The notes below the pieces were generated by a model. It was not told where the DNA came from. It made no database searches and worked only from the letters and a program-made list of their open reading frames with translations. This document shows, one piece after another, positions 28,252 through 38,290 of a stretch of DNA of 64,000 nt; position 1 is the stretch's first letter; each line of letters begins with the position of its first letter. The stretch lies in NCBI RefSeq assembly GCF_004342485.1, contig NZ_SMBU01000015.1, positions 51,607 to 115,606 of the forward strand, in the 5' to 3' direction. The translations under genes were made by a program, and so were the position numbers. This DNA is from Roseateles saccharophilus. GTDB lineage: Bacteria; Pseudomonadota; Gammaproteobacteria; Burkholderiales; Burkholderiaceae_C.

Positions 28252-29579
28252 GCAGCGCGACGCCCGTCGTCCGCGAACTGCGCGTCGTGCCCGTCGCCGG
28301 GCGCGACAGCATGCTGCTCAACCTCAGCGGCGCCCACGCGCCGTTCTTCACGCGCAACCTGCTGATCCTGACCGACAGCGCCGGCCACACCGGCGTCGGC
28401 GAGGTGCCCGGCGGCGAGAAGATCCGCCAGACGCTGGAGGACGCGCGCAGCCTTGTCGTCGGCCAGCCCGTGGGCGCCCACCAGGGCCTGCTGCAGACCG
28501 TGCAGAAGGCCTTCGCGGACCGCGACGCCGGCGGCCGCGGCCTGCAGACCTTCGATCTGCGCACCACCATCCATGCGGTCACCGCCATCGAGTCCGCCAT
28601 GCTGGACCTGCTCGGCCAGCACCTCGGCCTGCCGGTGGCGGCCTTGCTCGGCGAAGGCCAGCAGCGCGAGTCCGTCGAGATGCTGGGCTATCTGTTCTAT
28701 GTCGGCGACCGCCGCAAGACCGACCTGCCCTACGACTCGGCGCCCGATGCCGACAACGACTGGTGCCGCCTGCGCCACGAGGCCGCGCTGACACCCGAGG
28801 CCATCGTCAGGCTGGCCGAGGCGGCGCATGCGCGCTACGGCTTCAACGACTTCAAGCTCAAGGGCGGCGTGCTGCGCGGCGACGCGGAGGTGGAGGCCAT
28901 CCGCGCGCTGCACGAGCGTTTCCCCGCGGCGCGCGTGACGCTGGACCCCAACGGCGGCTGGCGGCTGTCGGACGCGATCCGCCTGATGCGCGACATGCAC
29001 GGCGTGCTCGCCTATGCCGAGGACCCCTGCGGCGCCGAGGACGGCTTCTCCGGCCGCGAGGTGATGGCCGAGTTCCGCCGCGCCACCGGCCTGCCAACGG
29101 CCACCAACATGGTCGCGACCGACTGGCGCCAGCTCGCCCACGCGCTGGCGCTGCAGAGCGTGGACATTCCGCTGGCCGACCCGCATTTCTGGACCATGGC
29201 CGGCAGCGTGCGCGTGGCCCAGACCTGCCGCGACTGGGGCCTGACCTGGGGCTCGCACTCCAATAACCACTTCGACATTTCGCTGGCGATGTTCACGCAT
29301 GTCGGCGCCGCCGCGCCCGGCAAGGTCACGGCCATCGACACGCACTGGATCTGGCAGGACGGTCAGCGCCTGACCAAGGAACCGCTGCAGATCGTCGGCG
29401 GCCATGTGCAGGTGCCGAAGAAGCCGGGCCTGGGCGTGGAGCTGGACATGGCCGAGGTCGAGAAGGCTCATGCCCTCTACAACCAGCACGGCCTCGGTGC
29501 CCGCGACGACGCGATCGCGATGCAATACCTGATCCCCGGCTGGACCTTCAACCCCAAGCGGCCTGCTCTCGACCGATAA
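28248..29579 (+). CDS. gudD: D-glucarate dehydratase
   Basis: 443 residues of the enolase superfamily, muconate-lactonizing type with glucarate-specific features: N-terminal [14 protein letters not shown] and GVGEVPGG, the KxK base in [10 protein letters not shown], metal ligands in LDPNGGW and AEDPCG, and the His-Asp region with [14 protein letters not shown]. It converts D-glucarate (and often L-idarate) to 5-dehydro-4-deoxyglucarate, feeding KdgD. The 4-base overlap with kdgD points to coupled translation. Confidence 0.95.
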   Translation: MSSATPVVRELRVVPVAGRDSMLLNLSGAHAPFFTRNLLILTDSAGHTGVGEVPGGEKIRQTLEDARSLVVGQPVGAHQGLLQTVQKAFADRDAGGRGLQTFDLRTTIHAVTAIESAMLDLLGQHLGLPVAALLGEGQQRESVEMLGYLFYVGDRRKTDLPYDSAPDADNDWCRLRHEAALTPEAIVRLAEAAHARYGFNDFKLKGGVLRGDAEVEAIRALHERFPAARVTLDPNGGWRLSDAIRLMRDMHGVLAYAEDPCGAEDGFSGREVMAEFRRATGLPTATNMVATDWRQLAHALALQSVDIPLADPHFWTMAGSVRVAQTCRDWGLTWGSHSNNHFDISLAMFTHVGAAAPGKVTAIDTHWIWQDGQRLTKEPLQIVGGHVQVPKKPGLGVELDMAEVEKAHALYNQHGLGARDDAIAMQYLIPGWTFNPKRPALDR

Positions 29580-29583
29580 GACC

Positions 29584-31023
29584 ATGCACAAGAACCTCAT
29601 CAATGGCGAGTGGCTGGACGGCCACGGCATCGCCCGCAACATCAACCCGTCCGACACGCGCGACCTGGTCGGCGAGTACGCCCAGGCCGACCGCGCCCAG
29701 ACCGAGCTGGCCATCACGGCCGCCGCGGCGGCCTTCCCGGCCTGGAGCCTGTCCACGCCGCAGCAGCGCTTCGACATCCTCGACGCCGTCGGCACCGAGA
29801 TCCTGGCCCGCCGCGCGGAACTGGGCGAGCTGCTGGCCCGCGAGGAAGGCAAGACCCTGCCCGAGGCCATCGGCGAGGTCGTGCGCGCCGGCAACATCTT
29901 CAAGTTCTTCGCCGGCGAGGCGCTGCGCCCGGGCGGCGAGGCCCTGCCCTCGGTGCGGCCCGGCGTGGGCGTGGAGATCACGCGCGAGGCCGTCGGCATC
30001 GTCGGCCTGATCACGCCCTGGAACTTCCCCATCGCCATCCCGGCCTGGAAGATCGCGCCGGCTCTGGCGCATGGCAACTGCGTCGTCTTCAAGCCGGCCG
30101 AGCTGGTGCCGGGCTCGGCCTGGGCGCTGGCCGAGATCCTGTCGCGCTCCGGCCTGCCGGCCGGCGTGTTCAACCTCGTGATGGGCCGCGGCTCCGAGGT
30201 GGGCCAGACGCTGCTGAACGACCCGCGCGTCGCCGCGGTCAGCTTCACCGGCTCGGTCGCCACCGGCCAGAAGGTGGCCGCCGCCTGCGCGGCCCGCATG
30301 GCCAGGTTCCAGCTCGAGATGGGCGGCAAGAACCCGATGGTTGTTCTCGATGACGCCGACCTCGGCGTGGCCGTCAATGCCGCCGTCAACAGCGGATTCT
30401 TCTCGACCGGCCAGCGCTGCACGGCGTCCAGCCGCCTCATCGTCACCGAAGGCATCCACGACCGCTTCGTCGGCGCGATGGCCGAGAGGATGAAGACGCT
30501 GAAGATCGACGACGCCCGCAAGGCCGGCACCGACATCGGCCCCGTCGTGGACGCCGGCCAGCTCGGCCAGGACATGGACTACATCGGCATCGCCCAGGCC
30601 GAGGGCGGCCGGCTCGCCCAGGGCGGCGCGCGCATCGAGCACAACGCCGACGGTGCGCCCGGCTTCTACCTGACCCCGGCCCTGATCACCGACACGACGC
30701 CGGCGATGCGCATCAACCGCGAGGAAGTGTTCGGCCCGGTCGTCAGCGTGATCCGTGCACGGGACTACGAGCATGCGCTGGCCCTGGCCAACGACACGCC
30801 CTTCGGCCTCGCCGCCGGCATCGCGACGACCTCGCTGAAGCACGCCACCCATTTCAAGCGCCATGCGCAGGCCGGCATGGTCATGGTCAACCTGCCGACG
30901 GCGGGCGTGGACTATCACGTGCCCTTCGGCGGCCGCAAGGCCAGCAGCTACGGCCCGCGCGAGCAGGGCCGCCATGCCGCCGAGTTCTACACGACCGTGA
31001 AGACGGCCTACACCCAGGCCTGA
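29584..31023 (+). CDS. 2,5-dioxovalerate (2-oxoglutarate semialdehyde) dehydrogenase
   Basis: 479 residues of the NAD(P)-dependent aldehyde dehydrogenase family: ITPWNFPIAIPAWKIAPAL, FTGSVATGQKVA, the general-base glutamate in LEMGGKNP and the catalytic cysteine in GQRCTASSRL, ending with PFGGRKASSYGPREQG. Four bases separate it from gudD. In this context the substrate is the 2,5-dioxopentanoate made by KdgD and the product is 2-oxoglutarate, linking the pathway to the TCA cycle. Confidence 0.92.
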   Translation: MHKNLINGEWLDGHGIARNINPSDTRDLVGEYAQADRAQTELAITAAAAAFPAWSLSTPQQRFDILDAVGTEILARRAELGELLAREEGKTLPEAIGEVVRAGNIFKFFAGEALRPGGEALPSVRPGVGVEITREAVGIVGLITPWNFPIAIPAWKIAPALAHGNCVVFKPAELVPGSAWALAEILSRSGLPAGVFNLVMGRGSEVGQTLLNDPRVAAVSFTGSVATGQKVAAACAARMARFQLEMGGKNPMVVLDDADLGVAVNAAVNSGFFSTGQRCTASSRLIVTEGIHDRFVGAMAERMKTLKIDDARKAGTDIGPVVDAGQLGQDMDYIGIAQAEGGRLAQGGARIEHNADGAPGFYLTPALITDTTPAMRINREEVFGPVVSVIRARDYEHALALANDTPFGLAAGIATTSLKHATHFKRHAQAGMVMVNLPTAGVDYHVPFGGRKASSYGPREQGRHAAEFYTTVKTAYTQA

Positions 31024-31085
31024 CCCCCGTCACCGGGGCCCAACGTCCACAGAAGACGAGGCCCTTGCCTTCCCAGGAGACAGAC

Positions 31086-32444
31086 ATGAACACCACCACC
31101 GCCGGCGCTGCGGCGGGCGCCACCCGCACGAGGAAGCGCTTCGCCATCCTCGCGATGCTCTTCGTCGTGACGACGATCAACTACGCCGACCGCGCCACGC
31201 TGTCCATCGCCGGCCCGGCGCTGTCCAAGGAGCTGGGCATCGACGCCGTGACCATGGGCTACGTCTTCTCGGCCTTCGGCTGGTCCTACGTCATCGCCCA
31301 GTTGCCCGGCGGCTGGCTGCTGGACCGCTTCGGCTCCAAGGCCGTCTACGCCGCCAGCATCCTGCTGTGGTCCATCTTCACGCTGCTGCAAGGTGGCATC
31401 AGCTTCCTGACCGCCAGCGCCGGCACGGCCGTCGTCGCGCTGTTCGCGCTGCGCTTCCTGGTGGGGGCGGCCGAGGCACCGTCCTTCCCGGCCAACGGCC
31501 GCATCGTCGCGGCCTGGTTTCCGGCCGCCGAGCGCGGCACGGCCTCGGCCATCTTCAACTCGGCCCAGTATTTCGCGACCGTGCTGTTCGCGCCGCTGAT
31601 GGGCTGGATCACGCACGGCTACGGCTGGCCGGCGGTCTTCGTCGTGATGGGCCTGCTGGGCATCGCGGTCAGCGCCATCTGGCTGAAGACGGTGTTCACG
31701 CCCAAGACCCATCCCAGCGTCAGCCAGGCCGAGCTGGACCACATCGCCGCCGGCGGCGCCCTCGTCAACATGGACAACGCCAACACCCAGAGCCGCAGCT
31801 TCGGCGAGCCGCCCAAGCTGCACTACATCAAGCAGCTGCTGGGCAATCGCATGCTGATGGGCGTCTATGTCGGCCAGTACTGCATCACGACGCTCACCTA
31901 TTTCTTCCTGACCTGGTTCCCGGTCTACCTCGTCAAGGAGCGCGGCATGTCCATCCTGAACGCCGGCTTCGTCGCGGCCCTGCCGGCGATCTGCGGCTTC
32001 GCCGGCGGCGTGCTGGGCGGCCTGATCTCCGACGGGCTGCTGCGCCGCGGCTGGAGCCTGACCGTGGCGCGCAAGACGCCCATCGTCATCGGCATGCTGC
32101 TGTCCACGTCGATGATCGTCTGCAACTACGTCGACAGCGCGGCCGTCGTCGTCGCCATCATGTCGCTGGCCTTCTTCGGCAAGGGCCTGGGCGCACTGGG
32201 CTGGGCGGTCGTGTCCGACACCTCGCCCAAGGAGATCTCGGGCCTGTCCGGCGCCCTCTTCAACACCTTCGGCAACACCGCCGGCATCACGACGCCCATC
32301 GTCATCGGCTACCTGATCAAGGGCACCGGCTCCTTCAGCGCGGCCCTCGTCTTCGTGGCCGCCAATGCGCTGATCGCGGTGGGCTGCTACCTCTTCGTCG
32401 TCGGCGAGATCAAGCGCTTCGAGCTGCGCAAGACCGGCGCCTGA
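31086..32444 (+). CDS. gudP: MFS glucarate/galactarate transporter
   Basis: 452 residues, 12 predicted membrane spans, of the anion:cation symporter group that includes E. coli GudP and GarP. N-terminal VVTTINYADRATLSIAGPAL and GWSYVIAQLPGGWLLDRFGSK are family hallmarks. ATG 31086 has AGGAG ten bases upstream. As the last gene of the kdgD operon, it most likely imports glucarate and galactarate. Its stop is ten bases from the convergent diguanylate cyclase stop. Confidence 0.88.
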   Translation: MNTTTAGAAAGATRTRKRFAILAMLFVVTTINYADRATLSIAGPALSKELGIDAVTMGYVFSAFGWSYVIAQLPGGWLLDRFGSKAVYAASILLWSIFTLLQGGISFLTASAGTAVVALFALRFLVGAAEAPSFPANGRIVAAWFPAAERGTASAIFNSAQYFATVLFAPLMGWITHGYGWPAVFVVMGLLGIAVSAIWLKTVFTPKTHPSVSQAELDHIAAGGALVNMDNANTQSRSFGEPPKLHYIKQLLGNRMLMGVYVGQYCITTLTYFFLTWFPVYLVKERGMSILNAGFVAALPAICGFAGGVLGGLISDGLLRRGWSLTVARKTPIVIGMLLSTSMIVCNYVDSAAVVVAIMSLAFFGKGLGALGWAVVSDTSPKEISGLSGALFNTFGNTAGITTPIVIGYLIKGTGSFSAALVFVAANALIAVGCYLFVVGEIKRFELRKTGA

Positions 32445-32454
32445 GCAGGGCTGC

Positions 32455-34293
32455 TCAGCCCTCGGTGCCGAACACGATGCGCCCCTTGCCGGCGCGCTTG
32501 GCGGCATACATGGCCTGGTCGGCGAGGGTCAGCAGCCCCGCCGCGTCGGCCGCGTGCTCGGGCCACAGCGCCACGCCCATGCTGGCGCTGATGCCCGCCT
32601 CGCTGCCGTCCGGCAACTTGGCGGGCAGGGACAGCGCGCCCAGCATGCGCTCGAGCACGGTCAGCACGTCGGCCCGCTCGCTCACCTCCGACAGCACGAC
32701 GACGAACTCGTCTCCGCCGATGCGCGCCGCCAGGTCTTCGCCGCGAATGCCGTCGGCGATGCGCCGGGCCATCTCGCGCAGCAACGCGTCGCCAGCGTCA
32801 TGCCCGTGCGTGTCGTTGACGGCCTTGAACCCGTCCAGGTCGATGAACACGACGGCCAGGGCGCGGTCGGCCAGCCGCGCCCGCCGGATGGCCGCCGGCA
32901 GGGCGGCATCGAGACCGAGACGGTTCGGCAGCCCCGTCAGAAGGTCGAGCCCGGCGCGGCGCTCGGCATTGGCCTCGTTCGCCTTGACCCGTGAAATGTC
33001 CACCATCACCCACATCGACACGCCATCGCCGAGCTGGATGCCGCTGAGGTCGATCCAGATCAGCCGGCCGTCGCGGTGGCGCATCTGCAGCTCGGTCCGG
33101 AACGGGCGGCCGGTATCGAGTTCCGCATAGGCGCGGCCGATGCGCGCGTAGCTCGCTTCGTCGGGGTAGAGCAGGCGCGACGGCTGGCCGACGAGCTCGC
33201 TCGGCCCGTAGCCGAACATCGTCGCGAGGGCCCGGTTGTGCCAGACGGTGACGCGGTCGCGCGTCTTGGCGATGCCGATCAGGTCGTTGTCGAGCATGAC
33301 CGACTGCTCGGCAAGCAGGCGCGAGGTTTCCATCTGCGCCTGGCGCAGCTCGATCTGGCGGCGCCCCAGCGCCAGGGAGGTGGCGACGACGACCACGACC
33401 AGCAGGATGCTCAGCCCCAGCAACTGCGCCACCTCGGCGCGCCAGGGTGCGTAGAAGCTGTCGGTGTCCAGGCCCACCAGCATTAGCAGCCGGTAGCCCG
33501 GCACGCGCACATAGGCAGACACGCGCTCGATGCCGTCCAGCGCCGTTCGGGTGGTGAAGAAACCCTGGTCCGGATTGCGCGCGAGCCAGGCGCGAAGATC
33601 CTCCGACACCTGGCTGGTGCCGGTGCCGGCGTTGGGGTCCGCGACGGGTGGCGCATAGCGCGCGACGACGCTGAGACTCTCGGTGCGCAGCGTCGCGGCG
33701 CCATGCGTGCCGACCTCAACTTCGTTGAGCATGCGGAAGTAGTGGTGCGTCGGCATGCTGGCGTAGACGATGCCGTCGAACCGCCCTGCAGCGTCGATGC
33801 GCGCTCGCGCGAACACCAGGGTCCAGTCCTTGCTGACCCGGCCGACGACGGGATCCGACACCACCAGCCGGTTGGGCCGCTGGCGCGCGGCCTGGAAATA
33901 GGGGCGGTCTTCGACGCTCATCGCCCCCTCGGTCTCCCGGTTCAGCACCCGGCCCTGGGCATCGGTGACCCGAATCGCGAACAGTTCGGGAACCAGGTCG
34001 CGGTGGGAGTCCACCACCTCGCGCAGGCGCTCGGGTCTTTGCAACACATCGGGGCCGGCCCGGACGAGTTCCCGGTCCAGCGACGCGAGCGAATTGTCGA
34101 TGAGGCGGATGTCGGCGGAGACGCTCTGCCCCAGGGTCTGGGCCAGGCTCTCGACGCTCTGCCGGGCTCGCGCCGTGTGCTCCTGGTAGCTGGCATACAG
34201 GGCCATCCCCACCATGCCCTCGACGAGAGCCAGCAGCAACGCGATCCCGACAGCCCAGTTCAGCCAGATTCGCCTTGCCAGTTTTTTGGGCAT
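32455..34293 (-). CDS. Membrane sensor diguanylate cyclase (Cache-PAS-GGDEF)
   Basis: 612 residues. One membrane span (about 12-35), a periplasmic region of about 250 residues with Cache-like features (SADIRLIDNSLASLDREL, RPYFQAARQRPNRLVVSDPVVGR), a second span (about 288-310), a PAS domain (about 335-450, with WHNRALATMFGYGPSELVGQPSRLL), and a GGDEF domain with the intact active site RIGGDEF. RGED five residues before the signature is a product-inhibition (I) site. It should make cyclic di-GMP in response to an external small molecule. It diverges from the TonB receptor at 34465. Confidence 0.92.
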   Translation of the reverse strand: MPKKLARRIWLNWAVGIALLLALVEGMVGMALYASYQEHTARARQSVESLAQTLGQSVSADIRLIDNSLASLDRELVRAGPDVLQRPERLREVVDSHRDLVPELFAIRVTDAQGRVLNRETEGAMSVEDRPYFQAARQRPNRLVVSDPVVGRVSKDWTLVFARARIDAAGRFDGIVYASMPTHHYFRMLNEVEVGTHGAATLRTESLSVVARYAPPVADPNAGTGTSQVSEDLRAWLARNPDQGFFTTRTALDGIERVSAYVRVPGYRLLMLVGLDTDSFYAPWRAEVAQLLGLSILLVVVVVATSLALGRRQIELRQAQMETSRLLAEQSVMLDNDLIGIAKTRDRVTVWHNRALATMFGYGPSELVGQPSRLLYPDEASYARIGRAYAELDTGRPFRTELQMRHRDGRLIWIDLSGIQLGDGVSMWVMVDISRVKANEANAERRAGLDLLTGLPNRLGLDAALPAAIRRARLADRALAVVFIDLDGFKAVNDTHGHDAGDALLREMARRIADGIRGEDLAARIGGDEFVVVLSEVSERADVLTVLERMLGALSLPAKLPDGSEAGISASMGVALWPEHAADAAGLLTLADQAMYAAKRAGKGRIVFGTEG

Positions 34294-34394
34294 TGTTCTT
34301 GGTGTCGTATGCGGTCAGGTTTACATGCTAAGACCAGTTCGCGCCCCAAAGTGTCCGCGACGACATCTAACGCCGCAAGCCCGCGGCAAGCAGG

Positions 34395-34428
34395 GCGTCA
34401 CAACGGTTTCATCACGGGCTTCTAGTCT
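34395..34428 (+). promoter_or_regulatory. Candidate Pho box and -10 before the receptor-phosphatase operon
   Basis: GCGTCAC (34395-34401) and GTTTCAT (34406-34412) each match five of seven bases of the PhoB half-site CTGTCAT/C, and are spaced 11 bases apart as in real Pho boxes. TAGTCT at 34423-34428 follows ten bases later, the usual distance to the -10 box. The phosphatase in the operon supports phosphate-starvation control. The site is imperfect, so this is a candidate. Confidence 0.45.
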
Positions 34429-34464
34429 GCGCGGTTTTGCCACTCGCGGCACCCAACCGCACCG

Positions 34465-36726
34465 ATGAAAGCCGACATGCATCCGCGCCTGACGACGCCC
34501 CTCGCCCTGCTCCCCCTCTCCCGCGGCCTGGCCCTTGCGGGCCTCGCGCTCTCCCTGGGCGCACATGCCGCCGACGAGGCCAAGCCCGCGGCCGACGTCG
34601 TCACGCTGGAGCCGGTCAGCGTGTCGGCCCAGTCGGGTGCCTACCGCAAGGAGAAGAACACTGCCTCGGCCGTGGCGCCCACGCAGGCCAGCCTGACGGC
34701 CACGCAGCCGCAGTCCGTCATCACGCGCGAGTTCATCGAGCAGTCCGTCGCGCCGACGGCCGAATACAGCCGCATCGTCGCGATCGCGCCCAGCGTGTCG
34801 GGCGACTCCGCCAACGGCCCCGGCCTGTCCGAAACCAAGACCACGCTGCGCGGCTTCGGCGACGACCAGTACAACATCACCTTCGACGGCATCCCCTGGG
34901 GCGACACCAACAACCCCGCCCACCACTCCACGTCCTTCTTCCCGGGCGCCGTCATCGGCGGCGCCGTCGTCGAGCGCGGCCCGGGCAATGCGAGCAACCT
35001 CGGCTTCGCCACCTTCGGCGGTTCGCTCAACCTGTTCTCCAAGCAGGCCGGCAAGGAGGCCGGCGGCAGCCTCTTCACGTCATTCGGCCGCTGGAACACC
35101 CGGCTGCTCGGCGTCGCACTGGAGTCGGGCGAGCTGGCCCGGTTCCACAAGGCCACCGTGCAGCTCAATGTGCAGCGCCTGGAGTCCGACGGCTATCTGA
35201 CGAAGAACAGCATCGCGAGCAACAACGTGACGCTGAAGGTCGACATGCCGCTGTCCTCCCAGCACACGCTGACCGGCTTCATGTCGGTCAACCGCATCCA
35301 CTACGTGCAGCCCGACAACAACAAGGGCCCGACGCTGGCCCAGGTCGCGCAGTACGGCAAGAACTACAGCCTCAACGACGACCCGACGAGCTTCAATTAC
35401 ACGGGCTTCAACCACACCGGCAAGGCCACCGACTTCGAATACCTGCGACTGCGCTCGCGCTGGTCGGCCAGCTTCTCGACCGAGGCCCAGGTCTACACCT
35501 ACAGCTACGACAACCAGACCATCTCCTCCACCGACCCCACCGGCGCCACCGCGCCCGGCACCAAGGCCGGCCCCAAGGGCAACACCGACATTCCCGGCAT
35601 CGACAAGCAGAACAAGTACCGCGTGATGGGCGGCATCTTCCGCGTCGAGAACCAGTTCGAGGCCGGCACGCTGCGCGCCGGCGTCTGGACCGAGAGCTCC
35701 GACACCGACCGCCACCAGTACGACCTCGACCTGACACTGGGCGTGCGCGACCCGCGCGAGACCAAGCCCGCGCCGGTGCAATACCCCAGCGTGCTGTTCG
35801 ACCAGCAGTCACGCATCTCGTCCTTCCAGCCCTATGCCGAGTTCGAGTGGGAGCCGCTGGCCGGCACCAGCATCACGCCCGGCATCAAGTACGTGGACAT
35901 GACGCGCTCGGTCAGCGCCCTCGTCAACCAGACGACACGGCTGCCGCAGAACGCCAGCGTCAGCTATGGCAAGACCCTGCCCTTCCTGACGCTGAACCAG
36001 CGCTTCGGGCACGACCTCGCGGCCTATGCGCAATACGCCAAGGGCTTCCAGATTCCCGACCTGAAGTCCTTCTACATCGCCGACCCGACGAAGAACAGCG
36101 CCGACCCGCAGACCTCGACCAACTACCAGCTCGGCATCGTCGGCAAGAACCCCGCGCTGACCTGGGATGCCGACATCTACCGCATCGACTTCAAGAACAA
36201 ATACGTCTCCAACGGCCTGGGCGGCACGGCGGCGGCCTATGTCAACGTCGGCGGCGCCGTCTACAAGGGCGTCGAGGGCCAGGCCACCTGGATGGTGGGC
36301 GGCGGCTTCGCGGCCTATGCCAATGCCTCGGTCAACAAGGCCATCGCCCAGGACACCGGCAAGACCATCTCCGGCGCGCCCAATATGACGGCCGCCCTCG
36401 GCGCCCTCTACAACCAAGGCCCCTGGGGCGCATCGCTGATCTGGAAGCGCACCGGCAGCAGCTACCAGCAGGACTACGATGCGAGCAACCCGGGCGCCTA
36501 CGAGCGCTACCGCACCGCGGCCACGACCAATACCGACCTCAGCCTGTCCTACCGCTTCACCAACGTGGGCTTCGGCGCGCAGGCGCTGAAGCTGCAACTG
36601 AACGTCTTCAACCTGATGAACAAACAGGACGTGACCTCCATCAGCCCGGCCAAGAACCCGACGTTCGACCAGTACACCTTCCAGGCGCCGCGCAGCTACC
36701 AGGTGTCGGCCAAGGCGGAGTTCTGA
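34465..36726 (+). CDS. TonB-dependent receptor, possibly for a phosphorylated ligand
   Basis: 753 residues with a signal peptide ending GAHAADEA. The plug domain shows TATQPQSVITREFIEQS, TTLRGFGDDQYNITFDGIPWGD and VVERGPGNASNLGFATFGGSLNL; the barrel ends in AKAEF. It lies two bases before the lipoprotein phosphatase gene, and a Pho-box-like sequence is in its promoter, so uptake of a phosphate ester or its dephosphorylated product is a reasonable guess. The ATG at 34474 is an alternative start. Confidence 0.9.
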   Translation: MKADMHPRLTTPLALLPLSRGLALAGLALSLGAHAADEAKPAADVVTLEPVSVSAQSGAYRKEKNTASAVAPTQASLTATQPQSVITREFIEQSVAPTAEYSRIVAIAPSVSGDSANGPGLSETKTTLRGFGDDQYNITFDGIPWGDTNNPAHHSTSFFPGAVIGGAVVERGPGNASNLGFATFGGSLNLFSKQAGKEAGGSLFTSFGRWNTRLLGVALESGELARFHKATVQLNVQRLESDGYLTKNSIASNNVTLKVDMPLSSQHTLTGFMSVNRIHYVQPDNNKGPTLAQVAQYGKNYSLNDDPTSFNYTGFNHTGKATDFEYLRLRSRWSASFSTEAQVYTYSYDNQTISSTDPTGATAPGTKAGPKGNTDIPGIDKQNKYRVMGGIFRVENQFEAGTLRAGVWTESSDTDRHQYDLDLTLGVRDPRETKPAPVQYPSVLFDQQSRISSFQPYAEFEWEPLAGTSITPGIKYVDMTRSVSALVNQTTRLPQNASVSYGKTLPFLTLNQRFGHDLAAYAQYAKGFQIPDLKSFYIADPTKNSADPQTSTNYQLGIVGKNPALTWDADIYRIDFKNKYVSNGLGGTAAAYVNVGGAVYKGVEGQATWMVGGGFAAYANASVNKAIAQDTGKTISGAPNMTAALGALYNQGPWGASLIWKRTGSSYQQDYDASNPGAYERYRTAATTNTDLSLSYRFTNVGFGAQALKLQLNVFNLMNKQDVTSISPAKNPTFDQYTFQAPRSYQVSAKAEF

Positions 36727-36728
36727 GC

Positions 36729-38117
36729 ATGCGCGCCTGGCTGCTGGCCGCGGCCCTGCTGGCGCTGGCGGGCTGCGCCAGCCTGCCTGGCCCACAGGCC
36801 AATCCCGTGGCCGGGCCCGCGGTGGCCGGCCTGCAGCAGGCCTGGGTCCAGGCCGTCGCCGGCCCGGCCTGGGCCGTGCGCGCGCTGACGGCGGACGCCA
36901 GTTGCCCCCGCCTCGCCTGGCCCGGCGGCAGCGCGGCGATGACCGAGCGCAGCGCCCCCGGGGACGAGGCGCCACCACCCGGCAACAAGGAGCCCCAACG
37001 CAAGCCCTCGCACTTCGCGCTGCGCGCCTGCGAGGCGCCCTGGCCCGCCCTGCCGGCCGGCGTGGACAGCCTGCAGGTCGACACCGTCACGCTGAAGGCC
37101 CCGGCCGCCGAAGCGCGCCGCATCGTCGTCATCGGCGACACGGGCTGCCGCCTGAAGGCCTCGGGCCATGCCTTCCAGGGCTGCAATGACCCGCTCAGCT
37201 GGCCCTTCCCGCGCGTGCTGGCCCAGGCGCTGGCGATGCAGCCCGACCTCGTCGTCCACGTCGGCGACTACCACTACCGCGAAAGCCCCTGCCCGGCGGC
37301 CCTGGCCATCTGCGCCGACAGCCCCTGGGGCTATGGCGACGACACCTGGCAGGCCGATTTCTTCCAGCCCGCCCGGGCCCTGCTGGCCGCGGCGCCCTGG
37401 GTCTTCGTGCGCGGCAACCACGAGGCCTGCAGCCGCGCCGCCCAGGGCTGGCTGCGCTACCTGGACCCCGAGGCCGGCCCGGCCCGGGCCTGCTCGCCCG
37501 CGGGCCCCGGCGTCAACGACGGCGACTTCACGGAACCCTTCGCCGTGCCGCTGTCGCCGCGCAGCCAGCTCATCGTCTTCGACTCCTCCGAGATCGGCAG
37601 CCGCACGCCGCCCCGGGACTCGCAGGCCTGGGCACGCTGGCGGGCCCAGCTCGACCGCGTCGCCGAGCTGTCGCGCAACCGCGCGCAGAGCCTCTTCGTC
37701 ACCCATCACCCCAGCCTGGCCTTCAGCCCCAGCCTGCTGGGCACGCCCAGCGCGGCCCGCTCGGGCCTGACCCCGCTGCTGCAGGACGCCACGCCCGGCC
37801 GCCTCTTCCCGCCCGGCGTGCAGGCCACGCTGCACGGCCACATCCACATGCACCAGGCCCTGGGCTTCGCGGGCAACCATCCGGCGACCCTGGTCATCGG
37901 CAACAGCGGCTCCGCCGCGGCGGGCCGCGTCGACGCCACCGCCGCGCTGAACTACGAGCTGCAACCCGGCGCCCTGCTCGAGACCGTCGAAGTCCATACC
38001 GACTTCGGTTTCTCGCTGCTCACGGCCACGCCCGAAGGCTGGCAGCTCGAGGCCTTCGACGCCAGCGGCCGGCCGCTGGCCAGTTGCACCCTGGCCGGCT
38101 CCAGGCTGCGCTGCTAG
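36729..38117 (+). CDS. Lipoprotein calcineurin-like phosphatase
   Basis: 462 residues. The lipobox ALAGC at about residue 16 anchors it in the envelope. The five metallophosphoesterase blocks are complete: IGDTG, VVHVGDYHY, VRGNHE, VTHHP and HGHIHMH. A 110-residue N-terminal region before the catalytic domain has no recognised domain. It would release phosphate from organic esters outside the inner membrane, next to its partner receptor. Purple acid phosphatase-like activity is possible; the substrate is unknown. Confidence 0.85.
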   Translation: MRAWLLAAALLALAGCASLPGPQANPVAGPAVAGLQQAWVQAVAGPAWAVRALTADASCPRLAWPGGSAAMTERSAPGDEAPPPGNKEPQRKPSHFALRACEAPWPALPAGVDSLQVDTVTLKAPAAEARRIVVIGDTGCRLKASGHAFQGCNDPLSWPFPRVLAQALAMQPDLVVHVGDYHYRESPCPAALAICADSPWGYGDDTWQADFFQPARALLAAAPWVFVRGNHEACSRAAQGWLRYLDPEAGPARACSPAGPGVNDGDFTEPFAVPLSPRSQLIVFDSSEIGSRTPPRDSQAWARWRAQLDRVAELSRNRAQSLFVTHHPSLAFSPSLLGTPSAARSGLTPLLQDATPGRLFPPGVQATLHGHIHMHQALGFAGNHPATLVIGNSGSAAAGRVDATAALNYELQPGALLETVEVHTDFGFSLLTATPEGWQLEAFDASGRPLASCTLAGSRLRC

Positions 38118-38290
38118 CACGGCTCGCGTGACTTCCGGCATCCGAGTGCCGCGCCAACTCCGTCACCACAAGCTCGAATTGAAGGGTTGCTGGCGGGTAA
38201 ATCGACGGGTCGCCCCAGGCCCCGAAGCTACACTCGACGCACCTGTCAAGCTGTTTTAGGCAGGATTCCGTTGATCACAGGACTCGCCTC
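38118..38290. promoter_or_regulatory. ctpA promoter region
   Basis: 173 bp with no gene. TACACT at 38229-38234 would serve as a sigma-70 -10 box; I see no convincing -35 at the right spacing. Confidence 0.35.
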
